Shown: piece by piece, positions 23,110-32,403 of the stretch
Layout: the number at the start of each line of letters is the position of its first letter
Position numbering within the stretch: position 1 is the stretch's first letter
Assembly: GCF_000943565.1 (NCBI RefSeq)
Contig: NZ_JTDW01000003.1
Location: 62,001 to 126,000, forward strand
Source: Neotamlana sedimentorum
Lineage (GTDB): Bacteria > Bacteroidota > Bacteroidia > Flavobacteriales > Flavobacteriaceae
DNA length: 64,000 nt
Direction of reading: 5' to 3'
Translations under genes and position numbers: made by a program
The notes under the pieces: model-generated
Told to the model about the DNA's origin: nothing
Database searches by the model: none
Seen by the model: the letters and a program-made list of their open reading frames with translations, nothing else

Positions 23110-24870
23110 ATGGTAAACATGAAAAAATATATAAAAACAGTATTAACAGGAATTATGGCAGCATCTGTATTGTTTGCTTGTTCCAAAGACTTTTTAGATT
23201 ACGAACCGGAAGGCGTATTATCTAACGAAAACGTAGCAACTGCAGAAAATGCTGAAGCCTTAGTAGTTGCAGCTTATGCTGGAATTGCCAATGATGATAT
23301 GGTAGGGCCTTTAACCAGTATGTGGGTATATGGTAGTGTACGTTCTGATGATGCCTATAAAGGCGGCGGTGGACGTGGAGATGTTGATGTTGTAGATAGA
23401 TATGAGCAATATAACTTAACTATTGCTGATGACCCATTAGATTGGATGGCACCAAGAACATGGACAAATTATTATGCGGCTATTTCTAGGGCAAACTTTG
23501 CTTTAGATGTTATCAATCAAATTCCAGATGCAGATTACGCAGATAAAACAACAAGACAAGCAGAACTTAGATTTTTAAGAGCGCATTCTCATTTTGTATT
23601 AAAACTATTATTTAAAAAGATTCCTTACATCACCGAAGGTTTAACTCAAGATGAAATTTTACAGATTTCAAATGTTATAGACAATAATGCTTTATGGGAT
23701 AAAATTGCAGATGATTTCTTATTTGCTTTTAATAATTTACCACAGGCACAAGATCAAGTTGGTAGAGCTGATAGAAATGCAGCAGCAGCTTATTTAGCAA
23801 AATTACGTTTATATCAAGCCTACGAGCAAAACGATACGCATCAAGTAACTAACATTAACGCTACTCGTTTACAGGAAGTGATAGATTATGCAGATGAAGT
23901 AACAGGAACATTAGAATCAGATTACGGAAATAATTTTTTAGTTGATTTTGATAATGGTGTAGAGTCTATTTGGGCAGCTCAATTTTCAATAAATGATGGA
24001 ACAACAGTTGGTAGAGTTAGCTTTGTTACTGGGTTAAATTCTCCTCACGGAACAGGTTTATATGGTTGTTGTGGCTTCCACTTAGCAAGTCACAATATGG
24101 TAAATGCGTTTAAAACAGATGTTGTTACTGGTTTACCATTATTAGATACATTTAATGATACTAATATATTTGACGTAGTTGATGCTAATGGAGAAACATC
24201 TCTAGCTCCGGGTATTACTTTAGATCCTAGAATTGACCATACTGTTGGAATCCCTGGTCGTCCTTTTAAATATCGTAATACTGTGAATGAAGCTGGTGAT
24301 ATGATTTATAACTTTAGTTGGGCAAGAGACCCAGGTGTTTATGGTTATTTTGGAAATATGAAAGAACAACAAGCACCAGATTGTTCATGTTATGTAAAAG
24401 AAGGACCGTTTGTAGGAACATCTAAAAATATAGAATTTATTAGATATGCCGATGTGCTTTTATTTAAAGCAGAAGCTTTAATACAAATGGGGCAAGTGGA
24501 TGCAGGTGTAACTATAATTAACGAAATTAGAGCTCGCGCAGCGGCTAGTACACAAAGACAGTTGGATGCTGGCGCGTCAGACTTATATAACGTGGGTATG
24601 TATCCTATGGGAATGTCTAAAGAAGAGGGTATAAAAGCCCTAATGTTTGAAAGACGTTTGGAGTTTGGTATGGAAGGGCCTAGGTTTTTTGATTTAGTAC
24701 GATGGGGCATAGCAGAGCAAGTGCTTAATGCTTATTTAGCTGTAGAGAAAACAAGAAAAGATTTTCTTTCTAATGCTCAGTTTACAGCAGGGAGAGATGA
24801 ATATTATCCAATTCCACAAAGAGAAATTGATTTTACAGGAGGATTGTATGAGCAAAACCCTGGGTACTAG
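23110..24870 (+). CDS. susD: SusD/RagB-family surface glycan-binding lipoprotein (fructan locus)
   Basis: A 586-residue lipoprotein that forms the lid of the SusC transporter. The lipobox is VLFACSKDF, and DFLDYEP after it is the common SusD N-terminus. Helical TPR-like segments include 'KTTRQAELRFLRAHSHFVLK', and the chain ends with the SusD C-terminal block 'FEMRRLEFG'-like LMFERRLEFGMEGPRFFDLV. The start is either 23110 (MVNMKK) or the ATG at 23119 (MKK), and the latter gives a more usual signal peptide. It begins 2 bases after SusC. A strong hairpin follows the stop codon and may set the dose of the downstream kinase. Confidence 0.93.
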   Translation: MVNMKKYIKTVLTGIMAASVLFACSKDFLDYEPEGVLSNENVATAENAEALVVAAYAGIANDDMVGPLTSMWVYGSVRSDDAYKGGGGRGDVDVVDRYEQYNLTIADDPLDWMAPRTWTNYYAAISRANFALDVINQIPDADYADKTTRQAELRFLRAHSHFVLKLLFKKIPYITEGLTQDEILQISNVIDNNALWDKIADDFLFAFNNLPQAQDQVGRADRNAAAAYLAKLRLYQAYEQNDTHQVTNINATRLQEVIDYADEVTGTLESDYGNNFLVDFDNGVESIWAAQFSINDGTTVGRVSFVTGLNSPHGTGLYGCCGFHLASHNMVNAFKTDVVTGLPLLDTFNDTNIFDVVDANGETSLAPGITLDPRIDHTVGIPGRPFKYRNTVNEAGDMIYNFSWARDPGVYGYFGNMKEQQAPDCSCYVKEGPFVGTSKNIEFIRYADVLLFKAEALIQMGQVDAGVTIINEIRARAAASTQRQLDAGASDLYNVGMYPMGMSKEEGIKALMFERRLEFGMEGPRFFDLVRWGIAEQVLNAYLAVEKTRKDFLSNAQFTAGRDEYYPIPQREIDFTGGLYEQNPGY

Positions 24871-24912
24871 TTTTAATAAAAAAATTAAGTTTGTTTTTTT
24901 AGTTTGTTGATA

Positions 24913-24954
24913 AACTCCAGGAGTATTTAAATTTTGTTAAGTGCTTCTGGAGTT
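24913..24954 (+). promoter_or_regulatory. Intercistronic hairpin between susD and fructokinase gene
   Basis: AACTCCAGGAG (24913-24923) pairs with CTTCTGGAGTT (24944-24954), 11 base pairs with one wobble and a 20-base loop. There is no long T run after it, so it may be an mRNA-stabilising or partial-termination element. A comparable hairpin follows susD of the second locus. Confidence 0.5.
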
Positions 24955-24970
24955 ATTTAAAAATAAAATA

Positions 24971-25855
24971 ATGGTAAAAATTACTTGTTTTGGAGAAATA
25001 TTATGGGATGTGTTTCCCACTCATAAAAAAATTGGAGGAGCTCCTTTAAATGTGGCGAGTAGATTACAATCATTCAATCAAAACGTGACTATGATTAGTG
25101 CTGTTGGAAAAGGAGAAAATGGAGTGAAAATTATGCAATATCTTAAAGATTGTGGTATTAATACAAGTTGTGTTCAGGTACATGATGAATATAAAACAGG
25201 AAAAGTAAAAGTGATGCTAAATGATAAAGGCTCGGCATCTTATGACATCAAATACCCAAGAGCTTGGGACAAAATCAGATTAACAGAAGTGAATAAAAAA
25301 GCTGTAAAAAGCTCGGATGCATTTGTTTTTGGGAGTTTAGTGGCAAGAGATGATAGTTCTAGAAACACCTTATACAGCCTCATAGAGTTAGCGAAATACA
25401 AAATATTCGATTTAAATTTAAGACCACCTTACTATACAAAAGACGTTTTGTTTCATTTAATGGATAAGGCCGATTTTATTAAGTTTAATGATGATGAACT
25501 TTTTGAGGTATGTAAATACATGGGTTCAAAATTTAATTCGCTGGAACAGAATCTTATGTTTATTTCTGAAAAAACAAATACAAAACACATCTGTATAACA
25601 AAAGGGTCGCATGGAGCTGTTTTGCTATACGATAATAAACTATATTACAATAGTGGTTTTCTTGTAAAAGTTATTGATACCGTAGGTGCAGGAGATTCAT
25701 TCTTGGGCACTTTAATCAGTCAATTATTAAATAATATAAACCCTCAAAAAGCAATAGATTTTGCTTGTGCTATAGGGGCATTGGTGGCACAAAGCGAAGG
25801 TGCAAATCCGGTTTTATCGAAATCTGAAATAGATGCTTTTATAAATCCATGTTAA
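24971..25855 (+). CDS. PfkB-family fructokinase
   Basis: A 294-residue cytoplasmic sugar kinase expected to phosphorylate fructose with ATP. The N-terminal ITCFGEILWDVFPTHKKIGG (3-22) contains the substrate-binding signature, and the C-terminal PfkB signature DTVGAGDSF (236-244) has Asp242 as catalytic base. An in-frame ATG ten codons upstream (24941) lies inside the intercistronic hairpin, and the MVKITCFGE start at 24971 matches the family, so I chose it. It is the last gene of the fructan operon. The same arrangement of PfkB kinase, porter, GH32 and sensor is known from the Bacteroides fructan locus. Confidence 0.9.
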   Translation: MVKITCFGEILWDVFPTHKKIGGAPLNVASRLQSFNQNVTMISAVGKGENGVKIMQYLKDCGINTSCVQVHDEYKTGKVKVMLNDKGSASYDIKYPRAWDKIRLTEVNKKAVKSSDAFVFGSLVARDDSSRNTLYSLIELAKYKIFDLNLRPPYYTKDVLFHLMDKADFIKFNDDELFEVCKYMGSKFNSLEQNLMFISEKTNTKHICITKGSHGAVLLYDNKLYYNSGFLVKVIDTVGAGDSFLGTLISQLLNNINPQKAIDFACAIGALVAQSEGANPVLSKSEIDAFINPC

Positions 25856-26048
25856 TCCCTAATCATGTTTCGAGCTAAATATTGTTATAAAAAGATCCAA
25901 TACAATATAAACTATATGAAATTCTACTAAATTAATTAAACTATTGTTAATAAAGGAATAATTAGGTGTTGGTGAAATTTAATATGCTTAAAAAATTCTT
26001 TAAAAACAGTGGTTTACTTATTTTTGGTTAGGTATACCTTGAGTACTT
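25856..26048. other. Untranslated stretch before the operon terminator
   Basis: About 190 AT-rich bases follow the kinase stop codon. Only a 16-codon frame from 25984 is visible, with no support for it. I see nothing else here. Confidence 0.5.
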
Positions 26049-26082
26049 AAGGCTTTAACAGGTTTGTTGAAGCCTTTTTTTA
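26049..26082 (+). terminator. Strong intrinsic terminator of the fructan operon
   Basis: AAGGCTTTAACA (26049-26060), loop GGTT, TGTTGAAGCCTT (26065-26076), a 12-base-pair stem with one wobble, followed by a T run. It separates the fructan locus from the beta-glucan regulator. Confidence 0.85.
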
Positions 26083-26230
26083 TGCTTTACTTTGGCCAAT
26101 AAAGTAATACTATAATTAAAAAAACAGGATTAACGCTCAAAAATTTATCAAGATTATTTAAGCTTAACTTTAAAACTTCTTAAATTGTATTTATGTAATA
26201 AACAACCAGCTTTTTTTGAGTGCCACTTTT

Positions 26231-29017
26231 ATGAAAATTCATTTAAAAACAATATTTACTTTTTTCATTTTTTTGCTAGTTAATACCAAGTTAATTGCAC
26301 AGGAATTACCACCTATTCAAAAATTTTCGCCAGTAGATTACAATGCAGATAGCCAAAACTGGATGCTTTCTCAAGCATCAAACAATTTTATATATGCTGC
26401 TAATAATAAAGGATTGCTTGAATATAACGGACATAATTGGGTTGTTTACCCATCTCCAAACAATACTATATTTAGATCGGTTAAGGCTATTAAAGACAAA
26501 GTTTATACGGGATGTTATTCTGATTTTGGATTTTGGTATAAAAATAAATTTGGAGTATTAGAATACAAGTCATTAGCGTCAAAACTTGACAACAAAGTGT
26601 TAATTGATGAGCAAATTTGGGATATTATTGAATTTAATGAATGGGTAACTTTTCAAGCCAGAAAACACATCTATTTTTACAACACAATTACCAAAGCGTT
26701 TAAAACAATAACCTCAAAAAATTTAATTTATAAAATTTTTAAAATTGATAATCGAATCTATTATCATGTAGCTAATGAAGGTTTATATACCATTGAAGAT
26801 GGCAAACCAAAACTATTAGTTAATGATGCCATTACATTAAGCGATAGGGTTATTAACGTTTTTGAAAATAATAAAAGCCTATTTCTTTTAACTAGAAAGT
26901 CTGGTTTTTACAGAATAGAAGCTAACTCATTAATTCCTTGGCGTATTCCGGCTTTAGATACCCTAAAAAATACAAGTGTGTTTAGTGCTATACAATTACA
27001 CGATAAAAGCTTTATGCTTGGGACTATTTCTAAAGGTATTTTGCATTTAACCAAAGATGGACACATTGATTATATAATAAATCAAAAAAAAGGACTTAGC
27101 AACAATACGGTATTATCTTTATTCGAAGACAGTAACCATAATGTTTGGGCTGGTTTAGACAATGGTTTAGATTGTATAAATGTAACATCGCCAATTAAAA
27201 CATTTATAGATTATGACGGTGTTTTAGGAACTGTTTATACAACAAAAGTATTTAAAGATTATTTGTATTTAGGTACAAACCAAGGGTTGTTTTATAGAAA
27301 ATTAGGAGCTTTAAATGATGATTTTAAATTTATAAAAGGTACTGCTGGACAAGTTTGGAGTCTATATAATTATAATGATGAATATTTACTATGTGGACAT
27401 CATCTTGGTGGGTTTTTAGTAACTAAAGACGAGGTTAAACAAATAAGCAAGCATTTTGGAGTCTGGAATTTCCAAAAGGTTCCAAACCAGGAGAATTTAT
27501 TGTTACAGGGTAATTACGACGGTATTTATGTTTTGGAAAATACAAACAACAACTGGAAATTAAGAAATAAAATAAAGGGCTTTAATAATTCTTCTAGGTA
27601 TTTTGAAATTACCAACTCCAATCAAATATGGGTAAATCATGAATACAAAGGCGTCTTTAAACTAACGTTAAATGACAGCTTAACCAAAGTAGTAAATGTA
27701 ACTAAAGAACAAACATTACCCAAAGGCAAAAATTCTAGTTTAATATCGTACAGAGATACTATTGTATATATGTCTAACAGTGGTGTTTTTAAACTTAACG
27801 ATAGTTTAGGGACCTTTAAAAAAGACTCAACACTAAGTAAACTGGCTGTAGAAAACCAATACATTTCTGGAAAAATGGTAGTCGATTTAAACAAAAAACT
27901 ATGGATGTTTTATAAAGAGAGTTTAAGTTTTATAGAAAACGATAATCTTACAAATAATGTTAAAATAACCAATTTACCGATACCTTCTAAATTTAGAAGA
28001 GGTGCTTTAGGATTTGAAAACATAGAAAATATTGCTCATAACAATTATATTTTAGGAACCACCAATGGCTATTTAAAACTGAATCTTGATAACACGTCTT
28101 ACAAAAATAATTACTATGTCCATTTAAACTCAATTTCAAATACCAATCTAAATCAAAATACAACAACAAGGATATCGCTTAAGGATTCAGGTGATTTTAA
28201 TTATAAATATGGTATACTAACATTCAATTTTTCGGTGCCAGAATATGAAAAATATTTAGATGTTAAATACCAATTTAAATTAAATGGAAATATGAATGAA
28301 TGGAGTGAATGGTCCAATAAAGCCGAAATAAGTTTCGAAAACCTACCATATGGAGATTACCATTTTGAAGTAAAAGCAAAAGTAGGCAACCAGCTATCTA
28401 GCAATATAGCGTCTTATAAATTTACTATAAATAAGCCTTGGTTTATATCTAATTTAGCTTGGTGTTTATACTTTTTACTACTTATTGCTATTGCTATTCT
28501 AACACATAGTATTTATAAAAATTATTATAATAAAATGCTTAAAAACAAAGAATTAGAAAATAAGCAGATTATTATGCAAATGAAAAATGAAAAATTAAAC
28601 CAAGATATTGAGAATAAAAACAGAGAATTAGCAATATCTACCATGAGCATTATTAAAAAAAATAGGGTTTTAAACAAAATAAAAAAAGAATTAAAGAAAA
28701 GTAAAAACGCTAATAATGCCGAAGCTATAAAACTTGTAGAAAGCAATTTAAACGACTCCAAAGATTGGTCCTTTTTTGAACAAGCATTTAATAATGCAGA
28801 TAAAGACTTTTTAGAAAAAATTAAACAGGTACACCCAGATTTAACACCAAACGATTTGCGTTTTTGTGCCTACTTGCGTCTCAATTTATCTTCAAAAGAA
28901 ATGGCACCTTTATTAAATATCTCGGTTAAAAGTGTTGAAACTAAACGTTACCGTTTAAGAAAAAAACTTGGTTTAGAGCACGACAATGGGCTTGTTAACT
29001 ATATCTTAAAGTTCTAG
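26231..29017 (+). CDS. Beta-propeller/Y_Y_Y sensor with LuxR-type DNA-binding domain (regulator of second PUL)
   Basis: A one-component membrane regulator of about 928 residues from the ATG at 26231; an ATG at 26216 would add five residues before the signal peptide. After the signal (MKIHLKTIFTFFIFLL) come propeller repeats (residues about 30-650, e.g. GLSNNTVLSLFEDSNHNVWA), then a Y_Y_Y domain (KYQFKLNGNMNEWSEWSN). A membrane helix (FISNLAWCLYFLLLIAIAIL, about 740-760) and a coiled coil follow. A C-terminal LuxR-type HTH ends the chain (LSSKEMAPLLNISVKSVETK). There is no kinase or receiver. Such proteins usually regulate an adjacent polysaccharide locus in flavobacteria. Here that is the SusC gene 300 bases downstream. 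Confidence 0.88.
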   Translation: MKIHLKTIFTFFIFLLVNTKLIAQELPPIQKFSPVDYNADSQNWMLSQASNNFIYAANNKGLLEYNGHNWVVYPSPNNTIFRSVKAIKDKVYTGCYSDFGFWYKNKFGVLEYKSLASKLDNKVLIDEQIWDIIEFNEWVTFQARKHIYFYNTITKAFKTITSKNLIYKIFKIDNRIYYHVANEGLYTIEDGKPKLLVNDAITLSDRVINVFENNKSLFLLTRKSGFYRIEANSLIPWRIPALDTLKNTSVFSAIQLHDKSFMLGTISKGILHLTKDGHIDYIINQKKGLSNNTVLSLFEDSNHNVWAGLDNGLDCINVTSPIKTFIDYDGVLGTVYTTKVFKDYLYLGTNQGLFYRKLGALNDDFKFIKGTAGQVWSLYNYNDEYLLCGHHLGGFLVTKDEVKQISKHFGVWNFQKVPNQENLLLQGNYDGIYVLENTNNNWKLRNKIKGFNNSSRYFEITNSNQIWVNHEYKGVFKLTLNDSLTKVVNVTKEQTLPKGKNSSLISYRDTIVYMSNSGVFKLNDSLGTFKKDSTLSKLAVENQYISGKMVVDLNKKLWMFYKESLSFIENDNLTNNVKITNLPIPSKFRRGALGFENIENIAHNNYILGTTNGYLKLNLDNTSYKNNYYVHLNSISNTNLNQNTTTRISLKDSGDFNYKYGILTFNFSVPEYEKYLDVKYQFKLNGNMNEWSEWSNKAEISFENLPYGDYHFEVKAKVGNQLSSNIASYKFTINKPWFISNLAWCLYFLLLIAIAILTHSIYKNYYNKMLKNKELENKQIIMQMKNEKLNQDIENKNRELAISTMSIIKKNRVLNKIKKELKKSKNANNAEAIKLVESNLNDSKDWSFFEQAFNNADKDFLEKIKQVHPDLTPNDLRFCAYLRLNLSSKEMAPLLNISVKSVETKRYRLRKKLGLEHDNGLVNYILKF

Positions 29018-29314
29018 TAACACTACAGGAGTATAATTTACCACGACATTACCACTACAAGCCCATAAACCCCTTTGTTTTTAAAGGCTTAAACTAAATT
29101 TTATGTTTTTTTTATCATATATAGTGTCTACTGGTATTTCGGCTGTTTTTTTTAAATTTTATACATTTTAAAATTACAATGTTCGTTTTTTATCGGCAGA
29201 ATAATTATTGAATTATCAGAGTCTGCGGGTAATTTTAACAAACAGTTAATTTTAAATATCTTCTTAAAATTCTATCAAACTATAATTTTGACACTAAACT
29301 AAAACAACCATTTT
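29018..29314. other. Control region of the second PUL
   Basis: Almost 300 AT-rich bases without a gene. A perfect -7-like TAATTTTG is at 29283-29290, with the ATG of susC 24 bases later. The repeat TAATTTTAA occurs at 29230 and 29247, 17 bases apart, and could be part of an operator. No clear terminator for the upstream regulator is visible. Confidence 0.5.
29283..29290 (+). promoter_or_regulatory. Candidate -7 element of the beta-glucan operon
   Basis: TAATTTTG matches TANNTTTG exactly and lies 24 bases before the susC ATG. No good -33 TTTG is at the usual distance, which would fit an activator-dependent promoter. Confidence 0.4.
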
Positions 29315-32300
29315 ATGAAATTTAAAATTTGTTATCAAAAAACTAAAGTACTGTTCTTTATATTGTGTTTTTCTATTTCATTAGGAACCTTTGCACAATC
29401 GGAACAAACAATAACAGGTACTGTGCTATCGGCATCAGATAACATGCCTTTACCAGGAGCAACAGTGCTTATTAAAGGAACTAGCAATGGCGTATCCACA
29501 GATTTCGACGGAAAATTTTCATTAACCTTAAACAATAACACAACGGTATTAGTTGTTTCGTATGTTGGTTATAAAACAAAGGAAACTCCAATAACTTCCA
29601 ACCAAATAACTATTCTATTAGAGCAAGATGAAAACATTCTAGACGAAGTTGTAGTGGTAGGTTACGGAACTCAAAGAAAAAGCGATATAGTAAATGCCGT
29701 TGCAGTAACCGATTTAGAAAAAGCAACACTTTCTCCAACCTCAGACGTGAATGAAATGTTGAGAGGTAGAATTGCCGGCCTTCAAGTTAATGTGGGCGGC
29801 GGTACATTAAGACCAGGTGGAACTTCAGACATAATTTTTAGAGGACAAGGTTCTATTGAAGGTAATGTAAGCGCCATTTATGTTGTTGATGGTATAATAA
29901 GAGACGATGGTATTGAGGATATAGATTCAGACGATATTGAGTCTATAGAATTTCTTAAAGATGCATCTGCACAAGCCATTTACGGATCTAGAGGGGCTAA
30001 CGGTGTAGTATTAATAACTACTAAACGTGGTAAAGCAGGTAAAGTAAGTGTAAACTACCACGGTTTTCTTACGTCCAAAACTATAGAGCGAAATTTTGAT
30101 GTTTACAGCGGTGAAGAATTTGCTCAATTAAGACGAGAAGCCGTTAGAACAAACAGAGCAGATGACTCTTACCCTAATGATGAAGATATTTTTTCTGAAA
30201 TAGAATTAGAAAACATAGCAAATGACAATTTTGTTGATTGGGAAGATGAATTAATGAGAAACGGATTTGTAAACAGTCAAGCTATAAGCGTTAGTGGCGG
30301 TACAGAATTAACTAAAGTATTTGGTAGTATTAACTATTTTAAAGAAGAAGGATTAATACCTACATCTAGTTATACAAGAAAAACTTTACGCTTAAACGTA
30401 GATCAAAAAATAAGTGATAAACTATCTGTTAATTTCGATTTAAACCTTTTAAATGATAATACAGACCTAGCTGCAAACGTAAACGTTATTACAACTTCAC
30501 CTTTAGGTAGCGCCTATAACGAAGACGGCAGTATTACGCGTTTTCCAAGTGGCGAGGAATTATCTGCAGTAAATCCACTTTGGAATTTAAATGAGCAAAT
30601 TAACGAAGAAACAGGAAATGACTTTGTAATTAACATTACTCCTATCTGGAAAATCACAAACAACTTAACCTACCAATTAAAAGCGAACATGACTAGGCGT
30701 ACTTCAGAAAGAGGACAGTACCAATCGTCTTTAAGTTCTGCCGGAGATGATGTAGGTGGCATTGCACGAATAGATAGCCGACTAAGAGAATCGTTTTTAG
30801 TAGAAAATATTTTAACCTATGACAAGGAGATAAATGTAAATAATAAGCTTAATGTTACGCTTGTTCAATCTGCACAAGAAGATGATGTAAGAAGAACTTT
30901 TACAGAAGGCCAAGGGTTTACAAACGAAGATAACGGTTATAATGGTATTGCAAGTGCTATTGGAAACATAAGTGTGGAGCGCGATTCAGATAAAATCAAT
31001 TATCTATCCTACATGGCCAGAGCACGATACACTTTAATGGATAAATATTTATTTACAGGAACAATGAGAGCAGATGGCTCATCATTAAACGGTGTAGGAA
31101 AAGAATGGAGCTATAACCCTGCAGGTTCTTTTGCTTGGAAAATGCATAATGAAAGCTTCTTAGAAAATGTAAATGCTATACAAGAATTAAAATTAAGATT
31201 AAGTTACGGGTCCTTAGTAAACGATTTAGGAATTCCTTATACATCGCTTTTCACTGCCGATCCAGAACCTTATATTTTTGATAGCGAGTCTGCATCTGGT
31301 TTTTCTCCTTCAACAATTTTACCTAATCCAGATTTAGAATTTGAAAGAATTACAACTGCAAATATTGGTTTAGATTTTTCTATGTTCAATAAATTGTTAA
31401 CCGGTAATATTAACTGGTACGATGCAAGAACCAAAAATCTTCTGTTAAAAAGAGCTGTGCCTTCTACAACAGGATATACCTTTACATACTTTAATGCAGG
31501 AGAACTACAAAACACAGGTATTGAGCTAGGTTTAACAGCTAATATTATAAATAACAACAATTTTAAATGGACGGTTTCTACAAACTGGTCTAATAATAAA
31601 AATAAACTTATTGAACTCTATACCGATGGTAATGGCGATCAAATAACTAAAGATGATACGTACAACTATTATGTTGGTCAGCCTGTAGGTGTAATTTATC
31701 AATATGCATTCGATGGGATTTGGCAAGAAGGCGACGATTTTGAAAATGCGGCACAAGCTAATCCAGAATCCTCACTTACTCAAGATAACTTAAGTCCAGG
31801 TGATATTAAAATTAAAGATGTTAACGGGGTCGATGATGAAGGAAATATAATATCTGGTCCAGATGGAAAAATTACTCCAGAAGACCGTGTGTTTATAGAT
31901 CCAAACCCAGATTGGTTCGGGTCGTTCTCAACAACTTTTGAGTATAAAGGTTTCGATTTGTTAGTAGATTTTTATGTTGTTGAAGGAGCTACAAAAATAA
32001 ACCCTTTTTTATCTGATTTTAATAATGGAGGCACAATATCTGGTAAACTTAATGGTGTTGAAGTAGATTATTACACACCAGAAAACCCTTCTAATTCGTT
32101 TCCTAGAGCAAATTTCGATTCTACACCATTATACTTAAATGCTTTAGCTGTTAAAGATGCTTCTTACGTACGATTAAGAACGTTAAGTTTAGGTTATACG
32201 GTACCAGAAATAGCCTCAAACAAGTTAAACTTAAACATGATTAGGTTTTATGTAACAGGAACAAACTTATTTACAAATACAGATTATATTGGCTATAGCC

Positions 32301-32392
32301 CAGAGGTAAATATAAGACCAACTTTTTCTAGTGCAGATACAGGGTATCCAGATGCAAAAAGTTTCACATTTGGGGTAAGAGTTAAATTTTAA
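29315..32392 (+). CDS. susC: SusC-type TonB-dependent transporter (beta-glucan locus)
   Basis: A 1025-residue outer-membrane transporter. The signal peptide ends near residue 28 (ISLGTFAQ). The carboxypeptidase-regulatory-like domain (ITGTVLSASDNMPLPGATVL) spans about 32-110, the TonB box region is ILDEVVVVGYGTQRKSD, and the plug contains IRDDGIEDIDSDDIESIEF and ASAQAIYGSRGANGV. The barrel ends in FGVRVKF. The SusD gene starts 11 bases downstream. It probably imports oligosaccharides of a beta-glucan, judged from the GH16 and GH3 enzymes in the same operon. It is only distantly similar to the fructan SusC, so the two are not a recent duplication. Confidence 0.93.
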   Translation: MKFKICYQKTKVLFFILCFSISLGTFAQSEQTITGTVLSASDNMPLPGATVLIKGTSNGVSTDFDGKFSLTLNNNTTVLVVSYVGYKTKETPITSNQITILLEQDENILDEVVVVGYGTQRKSDIVNAVAVTDLEKATLSPTSDVNEMLRGRIAGLQVNVGGGTLRPGGTSDIIFRGQGSIEGNVSAIYVVDGIIRDDGIEDIDSDDIESIEFLKDASAQAIYGSRGANGVVLITTKRGKAGKVSVNYHGFLTSKTIERNFDVYSGEEFAQLRREAVRTNRADDSYPNDEDIFSEIELENIANDNFVDWEDELMRNGFVNSQAISVSGGTELTKVFGSINYFKEEGLIPTSSYTRKTLRLNVDQKISDKLSVNFDLNLLNDNTDLAANVNVITTSPLGSAYNEDGSITRFPSGEELSAVNPLWNLNEQINEETGNDFVINITPIWKITNNLTYQLKANMTRRTSERGQYQSSLSSAGDDVGGIARIDSRLRESFLVENILTYDKEINVNNKLNVTLVQSAQEDDVRRTFTEGQGFTNEDNGYNGIASAIGNISVERDSDKINYLSYMARARYTLMDKYLFTGTMRADGSSLNGVGKEWSYNPAGSFAWKMHNESFLENVNAIQELKLRLSYGSLVNDLGIPYTSLFTADPEPYIFDSESASGFSPSTILPNPDLEFERITTANIGLDFSMFNKLLTGNINWYDARTKNLLLKRAVPSTTGYTFTYFNAGELQNTGIELGLTANIINNNNFKWTVSTNWSNNKNKLIELYTDGNGDQITKDDTYNYYVGQPVGVIYQYAFDGIWQEGDDFENAAQANPESSLTQDNLSPGDIKIKDVNGVDDEGNIISGPDGKITPEDRVFIDPNPDWFGSFSTTFEYKGFDLLVDFYVVEGATKINPFLSDFNNGGTISGKLNGVEVDYYTPENPSNSFPRANFDSTPLYLNALAVKDASYVRLRTLSLGYTVPEIASNKLNLNMIRFYVTGTNLFTNTDYIGYSPEVNIRPTFSSADTGYPDAKSFTFGVRVKF

Positions 32393-32403
32393 AAAAAGAA
32401 ATA

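Noticed and set aside
25984-26034. Short 16-codon frame behind the fructokinase gene
   Set aside because: Too short, no ribosome-binding site and no similarity that I recognise.
29315-32392. Recent duplication between the two susC genes
   Set aside because: The two share domain order, but their sequences differ throughout, including plug and C-terminus.
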